Below are positions 27,128-36,307 of a DNA stretch of 64,000 nt, piece after piece. The notes under the pieces were generated by a model. The model saw only the letters and a list, made by a program, of their open reading frames with translations, did not search any database and had not been told where the DNA came from. Position 1 is the first letter of the stretch, and each line of letters begins with the position of its first letter. The DNA comes from Microbispora hainanensis (GTDB lineage Bacteria; Actinomycetota; Actinomycetes; Streptosporangiales; Streptosporangiaceae), in NCBI RefSeq assembly GCF_036186745.1, contig NZ_CP108086.1, forward strand, positions 186,001 to 250,000, written 5' to 3'. The position numbers were made by a program, and so were the translations under genes.

Positions 27128-28285
27128 TCAGATCCGCGTGACCAGGTCGGGAGTGAGCGCGGCGGCCCCAGGGCAGCCGGAAAGCGCCAGCGTGAGGTCG
27201 GTCTCCGCCAGCACGCAACGGATCACGTGCTCCACTCCCGCCTGCCCGTCCAGGCCCAGCCCGTACGCGTACGGGCGGCCGAGCAGCACGGTCCGCGCGC
27301 CGAGGGCGAGCGCCTTGACGACGTCGTCGCCGGTGCGGATGCCGCCGTCGAACAGCACGGTGAGTCGGTCGGCCACGGCGTCGGCGACGGCAGGCAGGGC
27401 GTCGGCCGCCCCGATCGAGCCGTTGACCTGGCGTCCCCCGTGGTTGGAGACGACGACGCCGTCCATGCCCGCGTCGGCCGCCAGACGGGCGTCGTCGGGG
27501 TGCAGCACACCCTTCAGCACGATCGGGCCGTCCCAGTGCTCGCGCAGCAGCGCGAGGTCCGGCCAGGTCTTGCCCGGGTCGCCGAACATCCCCACGAAGT
27601 GCAGGACGGCGGCGTTCGGGTCCTCGTGCACCGGCCGGGCGAGCCCGGCCTGGAACGCCGGGTCGGTGAAGTAGTTGGCGGTGCCGACGCCGCGCAGGAA
27701 CGGCAGGTAGGCCTGGTCGAGGTCGCGGGGCCGCCAGGCCAGCAGCGGCGTGTCGAGGGTGACGACCAGCACGGTGAACCCCGCCGCCTTGGCCCGGGCG
27801 AGGAAGCTGAGGGTGACCTCGCGGTCCTTGCCCCAATAGAGCTGGAACCACCGCTCGCCGTCGCCCATGGCCGCCGCGACGTCCTCCATCGGCGTGCTGG
27901 AGGCCGACGACAGGACGAAGGGCACGCCCGTCGCGGCGGCCGCGCGGGCGGCGGCCCGCTCGGCCTCCGGATGCATGATCGACAGCACGCCGATCGGCGC
28001 GAGCGCCAGCGGCGCGGGCAGCCTCCTGCCCAGCACTGTCACCGACAGGTCGCGTTCACGCACGTCGCGGAGCATCCGCGGCACGATCCGCCAGCGGTCG
28101 AGCGCCTCGCGGTTGGCGCGCTCGGTGCGCCCGCTGCCCGCGCTGCCGGCGACGTAGCCGAACGGGCCGGGCCCGAGCCGCCGCTCGGCCATCTCCTCCA
28201 GCCGGGTCAGGTCGGTCGGCAGCCGGGGCACGGCGCCGGTCATGCCGTTGAGGTAGATCTCGTACTGGAAGTCCGCCCAGCTCAT
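27128..28285 (-). CDS. FMN-dependent alpha-hydroxy acid oxidase, lactate 2-monooxygenase-like
   Basis: This 385-residue protein has the alpha-hydroxy acid oxidase barrel: LALAPIGVLSIMHPEAE for FMN, WFQLYWGKDREV, LKGV with catalytic-site Lys258, SNHGGRQVNGSIGA with catalytic His282 and Arg285, then FDGGIRTGDDVVKAL and LLGRPYAYGL. Sequence style resembles lactate 2-monooxygenase of mycobacteria (lactate to acetate and CO2), but lactate oxidase or another hydroxy acid is possible. It is transcribed alone; upstream 194 bp separate it from other genes. Confidence 0.85.
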   Translation of the reverse strand: MSWADFQYEIYLNGMTGAVPRLPTDLTRLEEMAERRLGPGPFGYVAGSAGSGRTERANREALDRWRIVPRMLRDVRERDLSVTVLGRRLPAPLALAPIGVLSIMHPEAERAAARAAAATGVPFVLSSASSTPMEDVAAAMGDGERWFQLYWGKDREVTLSFLARAKAAGFTVLVVTLDTPLLAWRPRDLDQAYLPFLRGVGTANYFTDPAFQAGLARPVHEDPNAAVLHFVGMFGDPGKTWPDLALLREHWDGPIVLKGVLHPDDARLAADAGMDGVVVSNHGGRQVNGSIGAADALPAVADAVADRLTVLFDGGIRTGDDVVKALALGARTVLLGRPYAYGLGLDGQAGVEHVIRCVLAETDLTLALSGCPGAAALTPDLVTRI

Positions 28286-28479
28286 CGCGTTCGCCCTCGC
28301 TCCGCTTCCGTCCGGCCGTCGCCCCGGCGGCTTCCGGCGAACACATTATCGGGAACCGGTCAGCGGGCCCCGTGCACCAGGTGGGGGTCAGAGCGCACCA
28401 GCGCTGATCGCCGATAAGCGTGTCCGCTGAGTGGGAGCAGCGCCGCCGGGCGGGTTCGGCTCCTGGCCGGGGACGGCGA

Positions 28480-29223
28480 TCAGCGGGGGCCGGGGGCGCG
28501 GCGGAAGAGGAAGGGCCGGCTCTCCCGGCCCGGCACGACGAACCAGCACTCGCCGGTGCCCTCGCTCGCCAGCAGCGAGAAGAACGCGTCGACGACCGTC
28601 TCGACGTCGAGGATGGGGAACTTCAGCTCGTCGAGCAGCTCCTTGATGTCGCCGCTCAGGATCCCGGTGTCCGCGAACGACGGGCACAGCCCCTGCACCC
28701 GGATGCCGAGGGGTTCGAGCTGCGGGCCGAGCGAGCGGACGAGCCCGACGACCGCGTGCTTGTTGGCCGCGTAGACGGGGTCCTGCGGAATGCCCACGAT
28801 CCCCGCCATGCTGGCGGTCGCCACGATCACGCCCCCGGCCCGCATCGCCGGCAGCGCGGCGTGCACGCCGAAGACGACGCCGTCGAGGTTGATCCCCATC
28901 ACGCGCCGGTAGCGGTCGAGATCGAAGTCCTCGCCGAGCCCGCAGCCCGAGGCGACGCCCGCGTTGAGGAAGGCGAGGTCGAGCCCGCCGTGCCGCTCGA
29001 CCGCGAGCGCCACCGCGGCCTGGTTGTCCTCAAGCCGCGACACGTCGGTCCGCACGAACGCGGCGCCGATCTCCTCGGCGGTGCGCGCCCCGGCCTCGGC
29101 GTCGACGTCCGCCAGCACCACGTGCGCGCCGTACGCCGCGAGGCGGCGGGCCACACCCGCGCCGATGCCGCTCGCGCCCCCGGTGACGAGCGCGACCTTG
29201 CCGGAGATGTCGTCGGTGTTCAC
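28480..29223 (-). CDS. Short-chain dehydrogenase/reductase
   Basis: This 247-residue SDR has LVTGGASGIGAGVA as the NAD(P) site, NAGVASG, and DPVYAANKHAVVG with the YxxxK catalytic pair. GTG 29223 overlaps the stop of the upstream acyl-CoA dehydrogenase gene (GTGA), so the two are co-translated. VVLADVDAE places an Asp after strand 2, which suggests NAD preference. It may oxidise a hydroxyacyl or alcohol intermediate in the same pathway. Confidence 0.9.
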   Translation of the reverse strand: MNTDDISGKVALVTGGASGIGAGVARRLAAYGAHVVLADVDAEAGARTAEEIGAAFVRTDVSRLEDNQAAVALAVERHGGLDLAFLNAGVASGCGLGEDFDLDRYRRVMGINLDGVVFGVHAALPAMRAGGVIVATASMAGIVGIPQDPVYAANKHAVVGLVRSLGPQLEPLGIRVQGLCPSFADTGILSGDIKELLDELKFPILDVETVVDAFFSLLASEGTGECWFVVPGRESRPFLFRRAPGPR

Positions 29224-30458
29224 AGCGGAAGTCCTCCCGTGGCGGCCCTGGTCGTGCCGGTGGCCCGATAGGCGTCGATGGTGCGTTCGGCGATGCGCAT
29301 CTGGTGGATCTCGTCGGCGCCGTCCGCGAACCGCGCCCATCGGGCGTGCTGGAACATGTGCGCCAGCGGGGTGTCGGTCGAGTAGCCGAGCGCGCCGTGG
29401 ACCTGGACGGCCCGGTCGACGATCCGGTTGAGGCTGTTCGCCACGAAGTGCTTGGCCATCGAGACCTCCGTACGGAAGTCCTCGCCCTTGTCGATCTTCG
29501 AGGCGGCGTGCAGGACCATGAGCTTGCACTGGTAGAGCTCCATGGCCGAGTCGGCGATCATCCACTGCACGCCCTGCTTGTCGGCGAGCAGCGACCCGTG
29601 GCTGAACCTGTCGAGCGCCCTGCCCACCATCATGTCAAGGGCCGTCTCCGCCTGTGATATCCAGCGCATGCAGTGCGCCAGCCGGGCCGGGCCGAGACGA
29701 TACTGGCCCAGCCGGTGGCCGTTGCCCCGCCCGCCGAGCACGGCGGAGCCGGGCACGCGCAGGTCGGTGATGACGATCTCGCTGTGGCCGGTCGAGCCGT
29801 GCATGGTCTCGATCTCGCGTACGTCGTTCCAGCCGTCGGCCGGCAGGTCCACGAGGAAGGCGGTGTTGGCGCCCCGCGCGCCCTCCGGCAGGTCGAACTC
29901 GGTCTTGGCGATCAGGATGGCGAAGCTCGCCCTCCGTGCGTTGGAGATGAACCACTTGTGCCCGCTGATCACCCATTCGTCGCCGTCCTGCACGGCGCTC
30001 GTACGGATGAGCGTGGGATCGGAGCCGGCCACCTCGGGCTCGGTCATCGCGAAGCACGACATCTTCACGCCGTCGAGCAGCGGCCGCAGGTAGCGCTCCT
30101 TCTGCTCGTCGGTGCCCCAGTGGAGGAGCGTGTGCATGTTGCCCTCGTCGGGGGCCGCGCAGTTGAGCACCCATGGTCCGAGCCTGGTCTTGGCCGCCTC
30201 GGCCTGCACCATGGCCAGCTCGACGTGGCCGAGGCCCATGCCGCCCCACTCCTTGGGCATGTGCGGCAGCCAGAGCCCCTCCTCCTTGGCCCGGCGGCGC
30301 AGGCCGAAGATCGTGCGCAGGTATTCGTCCCGGGTGAGCGCCTTCTCCTCGGAGTCCTCGAACGGTTTGACCGCCGGGATCACCGTCTCCTGGATGAACG
30401 CCCGCACCCGCGCGCGTATCTCCTCGTGCTCGGGGGCGAGCGTGAAGTCGATGGCCAT
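29220..30458 (-). CDS. Acyl-CoA dehydrogenase family protein
   Basis: This 412-residue flavoenzyme has CFAMTEPEVAGSDPTLIRTS and WFISNARRASFAILIAKTE in the middle domain. The C-terminal bundle ends VHGALGYSTDTPLAHMFQHA with ADGADEIHQMRIAE, typical of the ACAD10/11-like branch. It would introduce a double bond in an acyl-CoA with FAD. ATG 30458 follows GGGAGGG. It forms an operon with the SDR gene and is divergent from a TetR gene, the likely repressor. Confidence 0.92.
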   Translation of the reverse strand: MAIDFTLAPEHEEIRARVRAFIQETVIPAVKPFEDSEEKALTRDEYLRTIFGLRRRAKEEGLWLPHMPKEWGGMGLGHVELAMVQAEAAKTRLGPWVLNCAAPDEGNMHTLLHWGTDEQKERYLRPLLDGVKMSCFAMTEPEVAGSDPTLIRTSAVQDGDEWVISGHKWFISNARRASFAILIAKTEFDLPEGARGANTAFLVDLPADGWNDVREIETMHGSTGHSEIVITDLRVPGSAVLGGRGNGHRLGQYRLGPARLAHCMRWISQAETALDMMVGRALDRFSHGSLLADKQGVQWMIADSAMELYQCKLMVLHAASKIDKGEDFRTEVSMAKHFVANSLNRIVDRAVQVHGALGYSTDTPLAHMFQHARWARFADGADEIHQMRIAERTIDAYRATGTTRAATGGLPL

Positions 30459-30510
30459 GGCCCTCCCTCGGGCACGATAATGCGGCTGGATCACGAAATA
30501 ATGCGATCGC

Positions 30511-30531
30511 CTGAAATACCGTATCCTTCAG
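30511..30531. promoter_or_regulatory. Candidate TetR operator in the acyl-CoA dehydrogenase-TetR gap
   Basis: CTGAAATACCGTATCCTTCAG has CTGAA/TTCAG outer arms and an ATAC/GTAT inner pair, in the 112-bp gap between divergent genes. Position supports a TetR operator; symmetry is imperfect. Confidence 0.35.
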
Positions 30532-30570
30532 CCGTAGGAGCGACAAGGCACGAGCGACAAGGGAGGCGTG

Positions 30571-31212
30571 ATGCCGGCGGAGACCACGGTCCGGAGGCTC
30601 GTGGACGCCGCCGAGCGCCTGTTCGCCGAGCGCGGCATCGACGCGGTCTCGCTGCGCGAGATCAACGCCGCCGCCGGGCAGCGCAACTCCACCGCGCTGC
30701 AGTATCACTTCGGCGACCGCGCCGGGCTGCTGAAGGCGGTGCTCGCCAAGCACCGGCCCGAGATCGAGGCGCGGCGCCACCAGCTCCTGGACGAGTACGA
30801 GGCACGCGGCCCGCTGCCGCCGGGCGAGGCGCTGCGCACGCTCGCCGCCGCGCTCGTCCGCCCGGCCGCCGCCAAGCTGGCCGACCCCGACGGCGGGCGC
30901 GACTACCTGCGCGTGATGGAGCAGCTCGTGCACCGCGTGCCGCCCAGCCTCCCCGAGGACGGCGGCGGCAGCATCGGCCGCTGGCGGGAGCTCGTCGCCC
31001 CCCTGCTGCCCGAGGCCGCCGTACGCCTGCACCAGCGCTTCATGGCGATCCGCATGACGTACGTCGAGCTGGCCCGGCGCGCGGGCGGTCCCCCTGCCCG
31101 GGACGACCGGCTGTTCACCAGCCATCTGATCGACGTGGTCGCGGCGGTCCTCGCCAGCGAAGTCTCCGGCGAGACCGCCCGGCTCCTCGCCGAACGCGAG
31201 CAGCGCTCCTGA
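30571..31212 (+). CDS. TetR-family regulator
   Basis: This 213-residue protein has a TetR helix-turn-helix in the first 50 residues (VSLREINAAAGQRNSTALQYHF) and a long C-terminal ligand domain. The motif NSTALQYHFGDR is common in TetR regulators of acyl-CoA catabolism. ATG 30571 follows GGGAGGC; a GTG just before it is in frame. It is divergent from the acyl-CoA dehydrogenase/SDR operon, the probable target, with an acyl-CoA as plausible ligand. Confidence 0.9.
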   Translation: MPAETTVRRLVDAAERLFAERGIDAVSLREINAAAGQRNSTALQYHFGDRAGLLKAVLAKHRPEIEARRHQLLDEYEARGPLPPGEALRTLAAALVRPAAAKLADPDGGRDYLRVMEQLVHRVPPSLPEDGGGSIGRWRELVAPLLPEAAVRLHQRFMAIRMTYVELARRAGGPPARDDRLFTSHLIDVVAAVLASEVSGETARLLAEREQRS

Positions 31213-31447
31213 GACCGGCCCGGGTGTCGTCGCCGTACTTTTGCCCTGTCCGGGGAATTCGCTGCCGAAGCGCGGCGGCATCGGGGGCACACACTCGGTA
31301 GGACGACCGCCGCGCGGCGGTGTCATCGGGCATCAGGGAATCCCGCGGCGGACCTGATTCCGCGTCCCTTCCGCGGGTCGCACGGACGCTCTCCGTGCGC
31401 ATCGACCGCACCCGCTCACGCCATACGCGATCGGCCAAAGGGTGATC

Positions 31448-34400
31448 ATGCCGAGTCACGCATCGCGAACAGCACGGACCGAGAACGGCTCGCGGATCTC
31501 GTTAAGGCGGTCGCACGGACGGCTGCACCACGTCTTCGAGGCGCGGTGCGACCTGACGCCGGGGGCGACTGCGCTGGAGTGCGGGCCGGTGCGGCTGACC
31601 TACGCCGCGCTGGACGCCCGGGCGAACCGGCTGGCGCACCTGCTGCGGGGCATGGGGATCGGCTGCGGATCCCGCGTCGCGATCCTGCTGCCGAGGTCGG
31701 TGCACACCTACGTGGCGCTGCTCGCGGTCGGCAAGGCGGGCGCGGCGTTCGTGCCGATCGACCCGCAGTCGCCGCCGGACCGGGTCGGCTACATCCTCGA
31801 CGACGCCGGCGTCGACCTCGTGCTCACCACGGCCGGCCGGTCGCCCGCCGCCGTCGCGCCGGGGCGCCGCGTGCTCGACCTCGACGCATCCGCCGCTCTC
31901 GCCGCCGCCGCGCCGGCCACCCGCCCGCTCGACGGCGCGCCCGGCGACGACCCGGTCGCGTACGTCATGTACACCTCCGGGTCGAGCGGCCGGCCGAAGG
32001 GCGTCGAGGTGGCGCAGTCGAGCATCACCAACTTCCTCGACGTCGTGCCCGGCCTGTACGGCGTGCGCCCGGACGACCGCGTCTACCAGGGCATGACGAT
32101 CTCCTTCGACTTCTCCATCGAGGAGATCTGGCCGACGTGGTCGGCCGGGGCCACGCTCGTCGCGGGCCCGGCGGGCTTACCCCAGTTCGGCGCGGAGCTC
32201 GCGGACTTCCTGGACCACAGCGAGATCACGATGCTCTACTGCGTGCCGACGCTGCTCGCGACGATCCCCCGCGACCTGCCGCGCCTGCGCACGGTGCTCG
32301 TCGGGGGCGAGCCCTGCCCGCCCCGCCTGGTGGAGCGGTGGAGCCGGCCGGGCCGCCGGATCCTCAACACGTACGGGCCCACCGAGGCGACCGTCACCGC
32401 GACCTGCGCCGAGCTGCTGCCGGGACGGCCGGTCACCATCGGCAGGCCGCTGCCGACCTACTCCGTGGTGCTGCTGGACGAGCGGCGCGAGCCGGTGCCG
32501 GACGGCGAGATCGGCGAGATCTGCATCGGCGGGCCCGGCGTCGCCCGCGGCTACGTCGGCCGCCCCGACCTGACCGCCGACCGCTTCATCGAGCATCCGC
32601 TGGCCTCCCCCGGTGGCAGGCTGTACCGCACCGGCGACCTCGGCCGGGTGACCGCGACCGGGGACATCGAATATCTGGGCCGCGCCGACGCCGAGGTGAA
32701 GATCCGGGGACATCGGGTGGACCTCGGCGAGATCGAGAACGTGCTGCTGGAGGACCCCGGTGTCGCCGAGGCCGTGGCCGCCCTCATGCCCGTGCCCGGC
32801 GCCTCCGCCGAGGAGCTCGCCGCCTACGTCGTGCCCGCGGCGAGCGACGGCGACCCGGCCCTCGCCGGGCGGCTCCACGACCGGCTGCGCCGCAGGCTTC
32901 CGGCCTACATGGTGCCCTCGTTCCTCGACGTCATGACCGCGCTGCCGGCCATGCCGAGCGGCAAGGTGGACCGCCGGAGGCTGCCCCCGCCGACCGGCCG
33001 CCGCCTCGTGGGCTCCGGGCCGGTGACGCCCGCCGAGGGCGAGCTGGAGACGCGCCTGCGCGCGGTGTGGGCCGAGGCGTTCGGCGTCGCCCCCGAGACG
33101 CTGTCGGTCGAGGCGGACTTCTTCACCGACCTCGGCGGTCACTCCCTGCTGGCGGCACGTGTGGTGTCGCTGCTGCGCGCCGGCGAGATCGGCGCGGGCC
33201 TCGCCGTACGCGACCTCTACGCCAACCCCACCGTGCGCCGCCTCGCCGCGCATCTGGGCTCCCGTACGGGCGGGCCGGAGCCGGCCGCCCCGCCCCGCCC
33301 GGCTCCCCTGCGGCACACCGGACGCCGGATCGCGCTGGCCGGGGCCGCGCAGGGCGCGGTCGTCTACGCGCTGCTGCTCGTGATCACACTGCCGCTGTCC
33401 GTCACGTTGTACGGGTGGGCCAACCCCCGCCCGGCCCCCGGCGTCCCGATGACGGACGAGGGGTGGCTGCTGCTGCCCGGTCAGGGCGCCGAGCTGCTCT
33501 CCTCGCTGGCGATGGCCGCGCTGACCGCGTACGTCTGCGTGCACTGGCTGCTGCCGGTGCTGCTCGCCCGGCCGCTCACGGCCGGCGTGCGGCCCGGCCG
33601 ATATCCGCTGTGGGGCGTCACCTACGTGCGGTTGTGGGCGCTGCACCTGCTGCTGTCGGTCTCCCCGCTGCCGCTGCTGAGCGGCTCCCCGATGATGGGG
33701 CCCTACCTGCGGCTGCTCGGCGCGCGGGTCGGGCCCGGCGCCGCCGTCGCGACGGCCGACGTCAACCTCCCGGCGCTGCTGCGGATCGGCGCGGGCGCCT
33801 CGGTGGGATATCGCTCCTCCCTGCACGCGTGGGTGGTGGTGGACGGATGGGTGGTCGTCGCCCCCGTGGAGATCGGCCCGCACGCGTTCGTGGGGAACGG
33901 CGCAGTGCTCGGGCCGGGCACGCGGGTCGGCGTCCACGCCGGGCTCGGCGACCAGTCCGCGCTGACGCAGGGCGAGACGGTGCCGGACGGAGCGCGGTGG
34001 GCCGGGTCGCCGCCGAGCCCCGTGGAGTCGCTCGGGCCCGTGGTGGAGACGATGCTGGGCGCCCCCGCCCCGCCGGGTTGGAAGGCGCGTCACGTGGCCG
34101 CGGCGGTGGCCGGCCTCTGCTGCCTTGAGGCGGTCGCGGTGGCCTCGATCGTGCCGAGCGTCCTGCTCGTCTGGGCGGCCGTGGCCACCTGGGGCATCGC
34201 GGCCGGCCCGGCCGCCGTCCTGGTGGCGGGCCCGCTGTACGTCGCCGTCGTCTGCGCGGCGGTGGCCGCGGGCAAGCGCCTGGTCCTGCGGAAGGCGCCG
34301 GCCGGCGTCCACCCGGCGCGCTCCTGGCTCGGCGTACGCAAGTGGGTGGCGGACAAGCTCCTGGAGTTCAGCCTGCGGTCGACCAACTCGCTCTACGGCA

Positions 34401-35470
34401 CGCTCTACACCGCCCCGTGGCTGCGGCTGCTCGGCGCGCGGGTCGGCCGCCGCGCGGAGGTGTCCACGGCCGCGCAGCTCGACCCCGATCTCCTCACGCT
34501 GCGGGAGGAGAGCTTCGTCGCCGACATGGCGAGCGTGGGGGCCGCGGGCTTCGCCCGGGGCCGGGTCGCCTTCCTGCCGACCGAGGTGGGCAGGCGGGCG
34601 TTCGTCGGCAACGCCGCGGTCATCCCGGCGGGCACCCGGATGGGGCCGGGGTCGCTGGTGGGCGTGAGCACGATCCCGCCGCGCGACGGCGTGCCCGAGG
34701 GCACCTCGTGGCTCGGCTCTCCCCCGATGCACCTGCCCGTACGGCAGGACAGCGGCTCGTTCTCCGAGGAGCAGACGTTCCGGCCGCCCCGCCGGCTGGT
34801 GCTGCACCGCCTGGGCGTCGAGTTCTTCCGCGCCACGCTCCCGGCGACGCTGTTCGGCACCGCCTTCTACCTTTACCTGCTGGGCGTGCACGCGCTCGCC
34901 CGCGTCCTGCCCCTGCCCGCGGTCGTGGCCGCCTCGCCGCTCGCCGCCTGCGCGGCGGGGCTGACGGTGATCGGCTGCTGCGCCGGGCTCAAGCGGCTGC
35001 TCATCGGCGTCTACCGGCCGAGGGTGGAGCCGCTGTGGAGCACGTTCGTCCGGCGTACGGAGTTCGTCACCGGGCTGTACGAGGCCGCCGCGGTCCCGGC
35101 CGGGGTCGCGCTGCTGTCCGGCACCCCGTTCCTGCCGCCCGTGCTGCGCTGGTTCGGGGCCCGCATCGGCAGGCGCACCTGCATCGCGACGACCTACATG
35201 ACCGAGTTCGACCTGGTGGAGATCGGCGACGACGTCGCGATCGGATCGGGGGTGTCCCTGCAGACCCACCTCTTCGAAGACCGGGTCATGAAGATGTCCG
35301 CCGTGACCGTGCGGTCCGGCGCGAGCATCGGCCCGCGTGCCGTCGTGCTCTACGACTCCGTGGTGGGCGAGGACGTCTCGCTCGGCGCGCTGTCGCTGCT
35401 GATGAAGGGCGAGCGGCTCACGCCGGGCACGAGCTGGCGGGGCATCCCGGCGCAGGCCGCCACCGCCTGA
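31448..35470 (+). CDS. Pls-type single-module NRPS with membrane-bound C-terminal domains (poly-amino-acid synthetase-like)
   Basis: This 1340-residue protein is an adenylation domain (about 25-515), a carrier domain with LGGHSLL and pantetheine Ser566, and then a large membrane region of the family annotated as NRPS terminal domain of unknown function. The membrane part alternates five or six helices with three hexapeptide-like beta regions, each opening with LLGARVG/WFGARIG and closing W-x-G-S/I-P. That is the architecture and approximate length of epsilon-poly-L-lysine synthetase (Pls), which polymerises one amino acid. Adenylation core motifs are intact: YTSGSSGRPKG, TYGPTEA, YRTGDLGR, LPAMPSGKVDRR. 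By hand alignment to GrsA, pocket residues read D221, F222, E225, then Y, L, G, T, V, T, K; the acidic Glu225 suggests a basic substrate. ATG 31448 follows AAGGG. Confidence 0.88.
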   Translation: MPSHASRTARTENGSRISLRRSHGRLHHVFEARCDLTPGATALECGPVRLTYAALDARANRLAHLLRGMGIGCGSRVAILLPRSVHTYVALLAVGKAGAAFVPIDPQSPPDRVGYILDDAGVDLVLTTAGRSPAAVAPGRRVLDLDASAALAAAAPATRPLDGAPGDDPVAYVMYTSGSSGRPKGVEVAQSSITNFLDVVPGLYGVRPDDRVYQGMTISFDFSIEEIWPTWSAGATLVAGPAGLPQFGAELADFLDHSEITMLYCVPTLLATIPRDLPRLRTVLVGGEPCPPRLVERWSRPGRRILNTYGPTEATVTATCAELLPGRPVTIGRPLPTYSVVLLDERREPVPDGEIGEICIGGPGVARGYVGRPDLTADRFIEHPLASPGGRLYRTGDLGRVTATGDIEYLGRADAEVKIRGHRVDLGEIENVLLEDPGVAEAVAALMPVPGASAEELAAYVVPAASDGDPALAGRLHDRLRRRLPAYMVPSFLDVMTALPAMPSGKVDRRRLPPPTGRRLVGSGPVTPAEGELETRLRAVWAEAFGVAPETLSVEADFFTDLGGHSLLAARVVSLLRAGEIGAGLAVRDLYANPTVRRLAAHLGSRTGGPEPAAPPRPAPLRHTGRRIALAGAAQGAVVYALLLVITLPLSVTLYGWANPRPAPGVPMTDEGWLLLPGQGAELLSSLAMAALTAYVCVHWLLPVLLARPLTAGVRPGRYPLWGVTYVRLWALHLLLSVSPLPLLSGSPMMGPYLRLLGARVGPGAAVATADVNLPALLRIGAGASVGYRSSLHAWVVVDGWVVVAPVEIGPHAFVGNGAVLGPGTRVGVHAGLGDQSALTQGETVPDGARWAGSPPSPVESLGPVVETMLGAPAPPGWKARHVAAAVAGLCCLEAVAVASIVPSVLLVWAAVATWGIAAGPAAVLVAGPLYVAVVCAAVAAGKRLVLRKAPAGVHPARSWLGVRKWVADKLLEFSLRSTNSLYGTLYTAPWLRLLGARVGRRAEVSTAAQLDPDLLTLREESFVADMASVGAAGFARGRVAFLPTEVGRRAFVGNAAVIPAGTRMGPGSLVGVSTIPPRDGVPEGTSWLGSPPMHLPVRQDSGSFSEEQTFRPPRRLVLHRLGVEFFRATLPATLFGTAFYLYLLGVHALARVLPLPAVVAASPLAACAAGLTVIGCCAGLKRLLIGVYRPRVEPLWSTFVRRTEFVTGLYEAAAVPAGVALLSGTPFLPPVLRWFGARIGRRTCIATTYMTEFDLVEIGDDVAIGSGVSLQTHLFEDRVMKMSAVTVRSGASIGPRAVVLYDSVVGEDVSLGALSLLMKGERLTPGTSWRGIPAQAATA

Positions 35471-35482
35471 GAGAGGAACACC

Positions 35483-36211
35483 ATGGGATCCACCGGCGTA
35501 CGCGGGGCCCTGCGCCGCCTCTTCCGCAAGGAGAAGCCCCTTCCTCCGCGCTCCGAACGGCCGCTCGCGCTCGTCTATCGGGGCCCGGCCTCGCTTCCCG
35601 GCTGCTCGGAGGCGGTCGCCGGGCTGCTGGAGGGGAGCCGCTGGGGCTTCGACGTCCGTTACACGGGCCCGCGCGAGGAGATCCCGCTCTCGGCGGAGGC
35701 GCTGGCCGGGGCCGCCGTGTACGCCCAGCCCGGCGGGGGCGACCTCGACCGCGGCTATCGGCATCTCAAGCGGCATCGCGACCTGCTCCGCGACTTCGTC
35801 GCCCGGGGCGGCCGCTATCTCGGCTTCTGCCTCGGCGGCTATCTCGCCGGAGCCACCCCGGGGTTCGCCCTGCTGCCGGGCGACACCGACCAGTACATCG
35901 CCACGCCGGGCGCGACCGTGGATGACGAGGAGGACACGCTCGTCGACGTGCGGTGGCGCGGCCGGGACAGGACCGTGTTCTTCCAGGACGGCCCCTGCTT
36001 CCTGCTCGAACCGGGCAGCCGGGCCAGCGTCCTCGCCACCTATCCCAACGGCGCCGTCGCCGCTCTCGTCACACCGTACGGCGCGGGCCGGGTCGCCGTG
36101 GTCGGCCCGCATCCGGAGGCCACCGACGACTGGTTCACCGACGCCGGTCTGCCGGTGCGGCACGCGCAGGATCTCGGCCTCGACCTCGTGGACGCGGTCA
36201 TGGCCGGGTGA
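35483..36211 (+). CDS. BPL_N / class I glutamine amidotransferase-like protein
   Basis: This 242-residue protein has an N-terminal basic patch and then a flavodoxin-like amidotransferase fold. QPGGGDLDRGYRHL precedes GRYLGFCLGGYLAGATPGF, whose Cys116 is in the nucleophile-elbow position. This resembles the biotin-protein ligase N-terminal domain family, in which no amidotransferase activity is proven. It starts 12 bp after the Pls-like gene with GAGAGG, so it is co-translated. It might trim, release or modify the polymer product. A Cys hydrolase role is inferred from fold and context only. Confidence 0.8.
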   Translation: MGSTGVRGALRRLFRKEKPLPPRSERPLALVYRGPASLPGCSEAVAGLLEGSRWGFDVRYTGPREEIPLSAEALAGAAVYAQPGGGDLDRGYRHLKRHRDLLRDFVARGGRYLGFCLGGYLAGATPGFALLPGDTDQYIATPGATVDDEEDTLVDVRWRGRDRTVFFQDGPCFLLEPGSRASVLATYPNGAVAALVTPYGAGRVAVVGPHPEATDDWFTDAGLPVRHAQDLGLDLVDAVMAG

Positions 36212-36228
36212 CTGCCGTGACGCATGTA

Positions 36229-36307
36229 CCCAATGAGAATATTCGCCATTTAAGTGACAAATATGGACGAATTACCGCTTTTACCTAAAAATCCCCATGA
36301 TGGGGGA
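36229..36307 (+). promoter_or_regulatory. AT-rich leader with palindrome and start-site hairpin
   Basis: An AT-rich island lies between the amidotransferase-like gene and the peptidase. It contains the palindrome GAATATTC at 36237-36244. CCCC at 36293-36296 can pair with GGGG at 36302-36305, which would hide the only ribosome site of the peptidase gene. This suggests a separate promoter and possible translational control. Confidence 0.4.

Noticed and set aside
27128-31212. Single catabolic cluster joining the lactate monooxygenase-like gene with the SDR and acyl-CoA dehydrogenase genes
   Set aside because: A 194-bp gap separates them, and the SDR-dehydrogenase pair has its own divergent TetR. 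Co-function is not supported.
32177-36163. Very long open frame antisense to the Pls-like gene and its neighbour
   Set aside because: High GC keeps the opposite frame free of stops. The composition is low-complexity and shows no domain, while the sense strand has clear motifs throughout.
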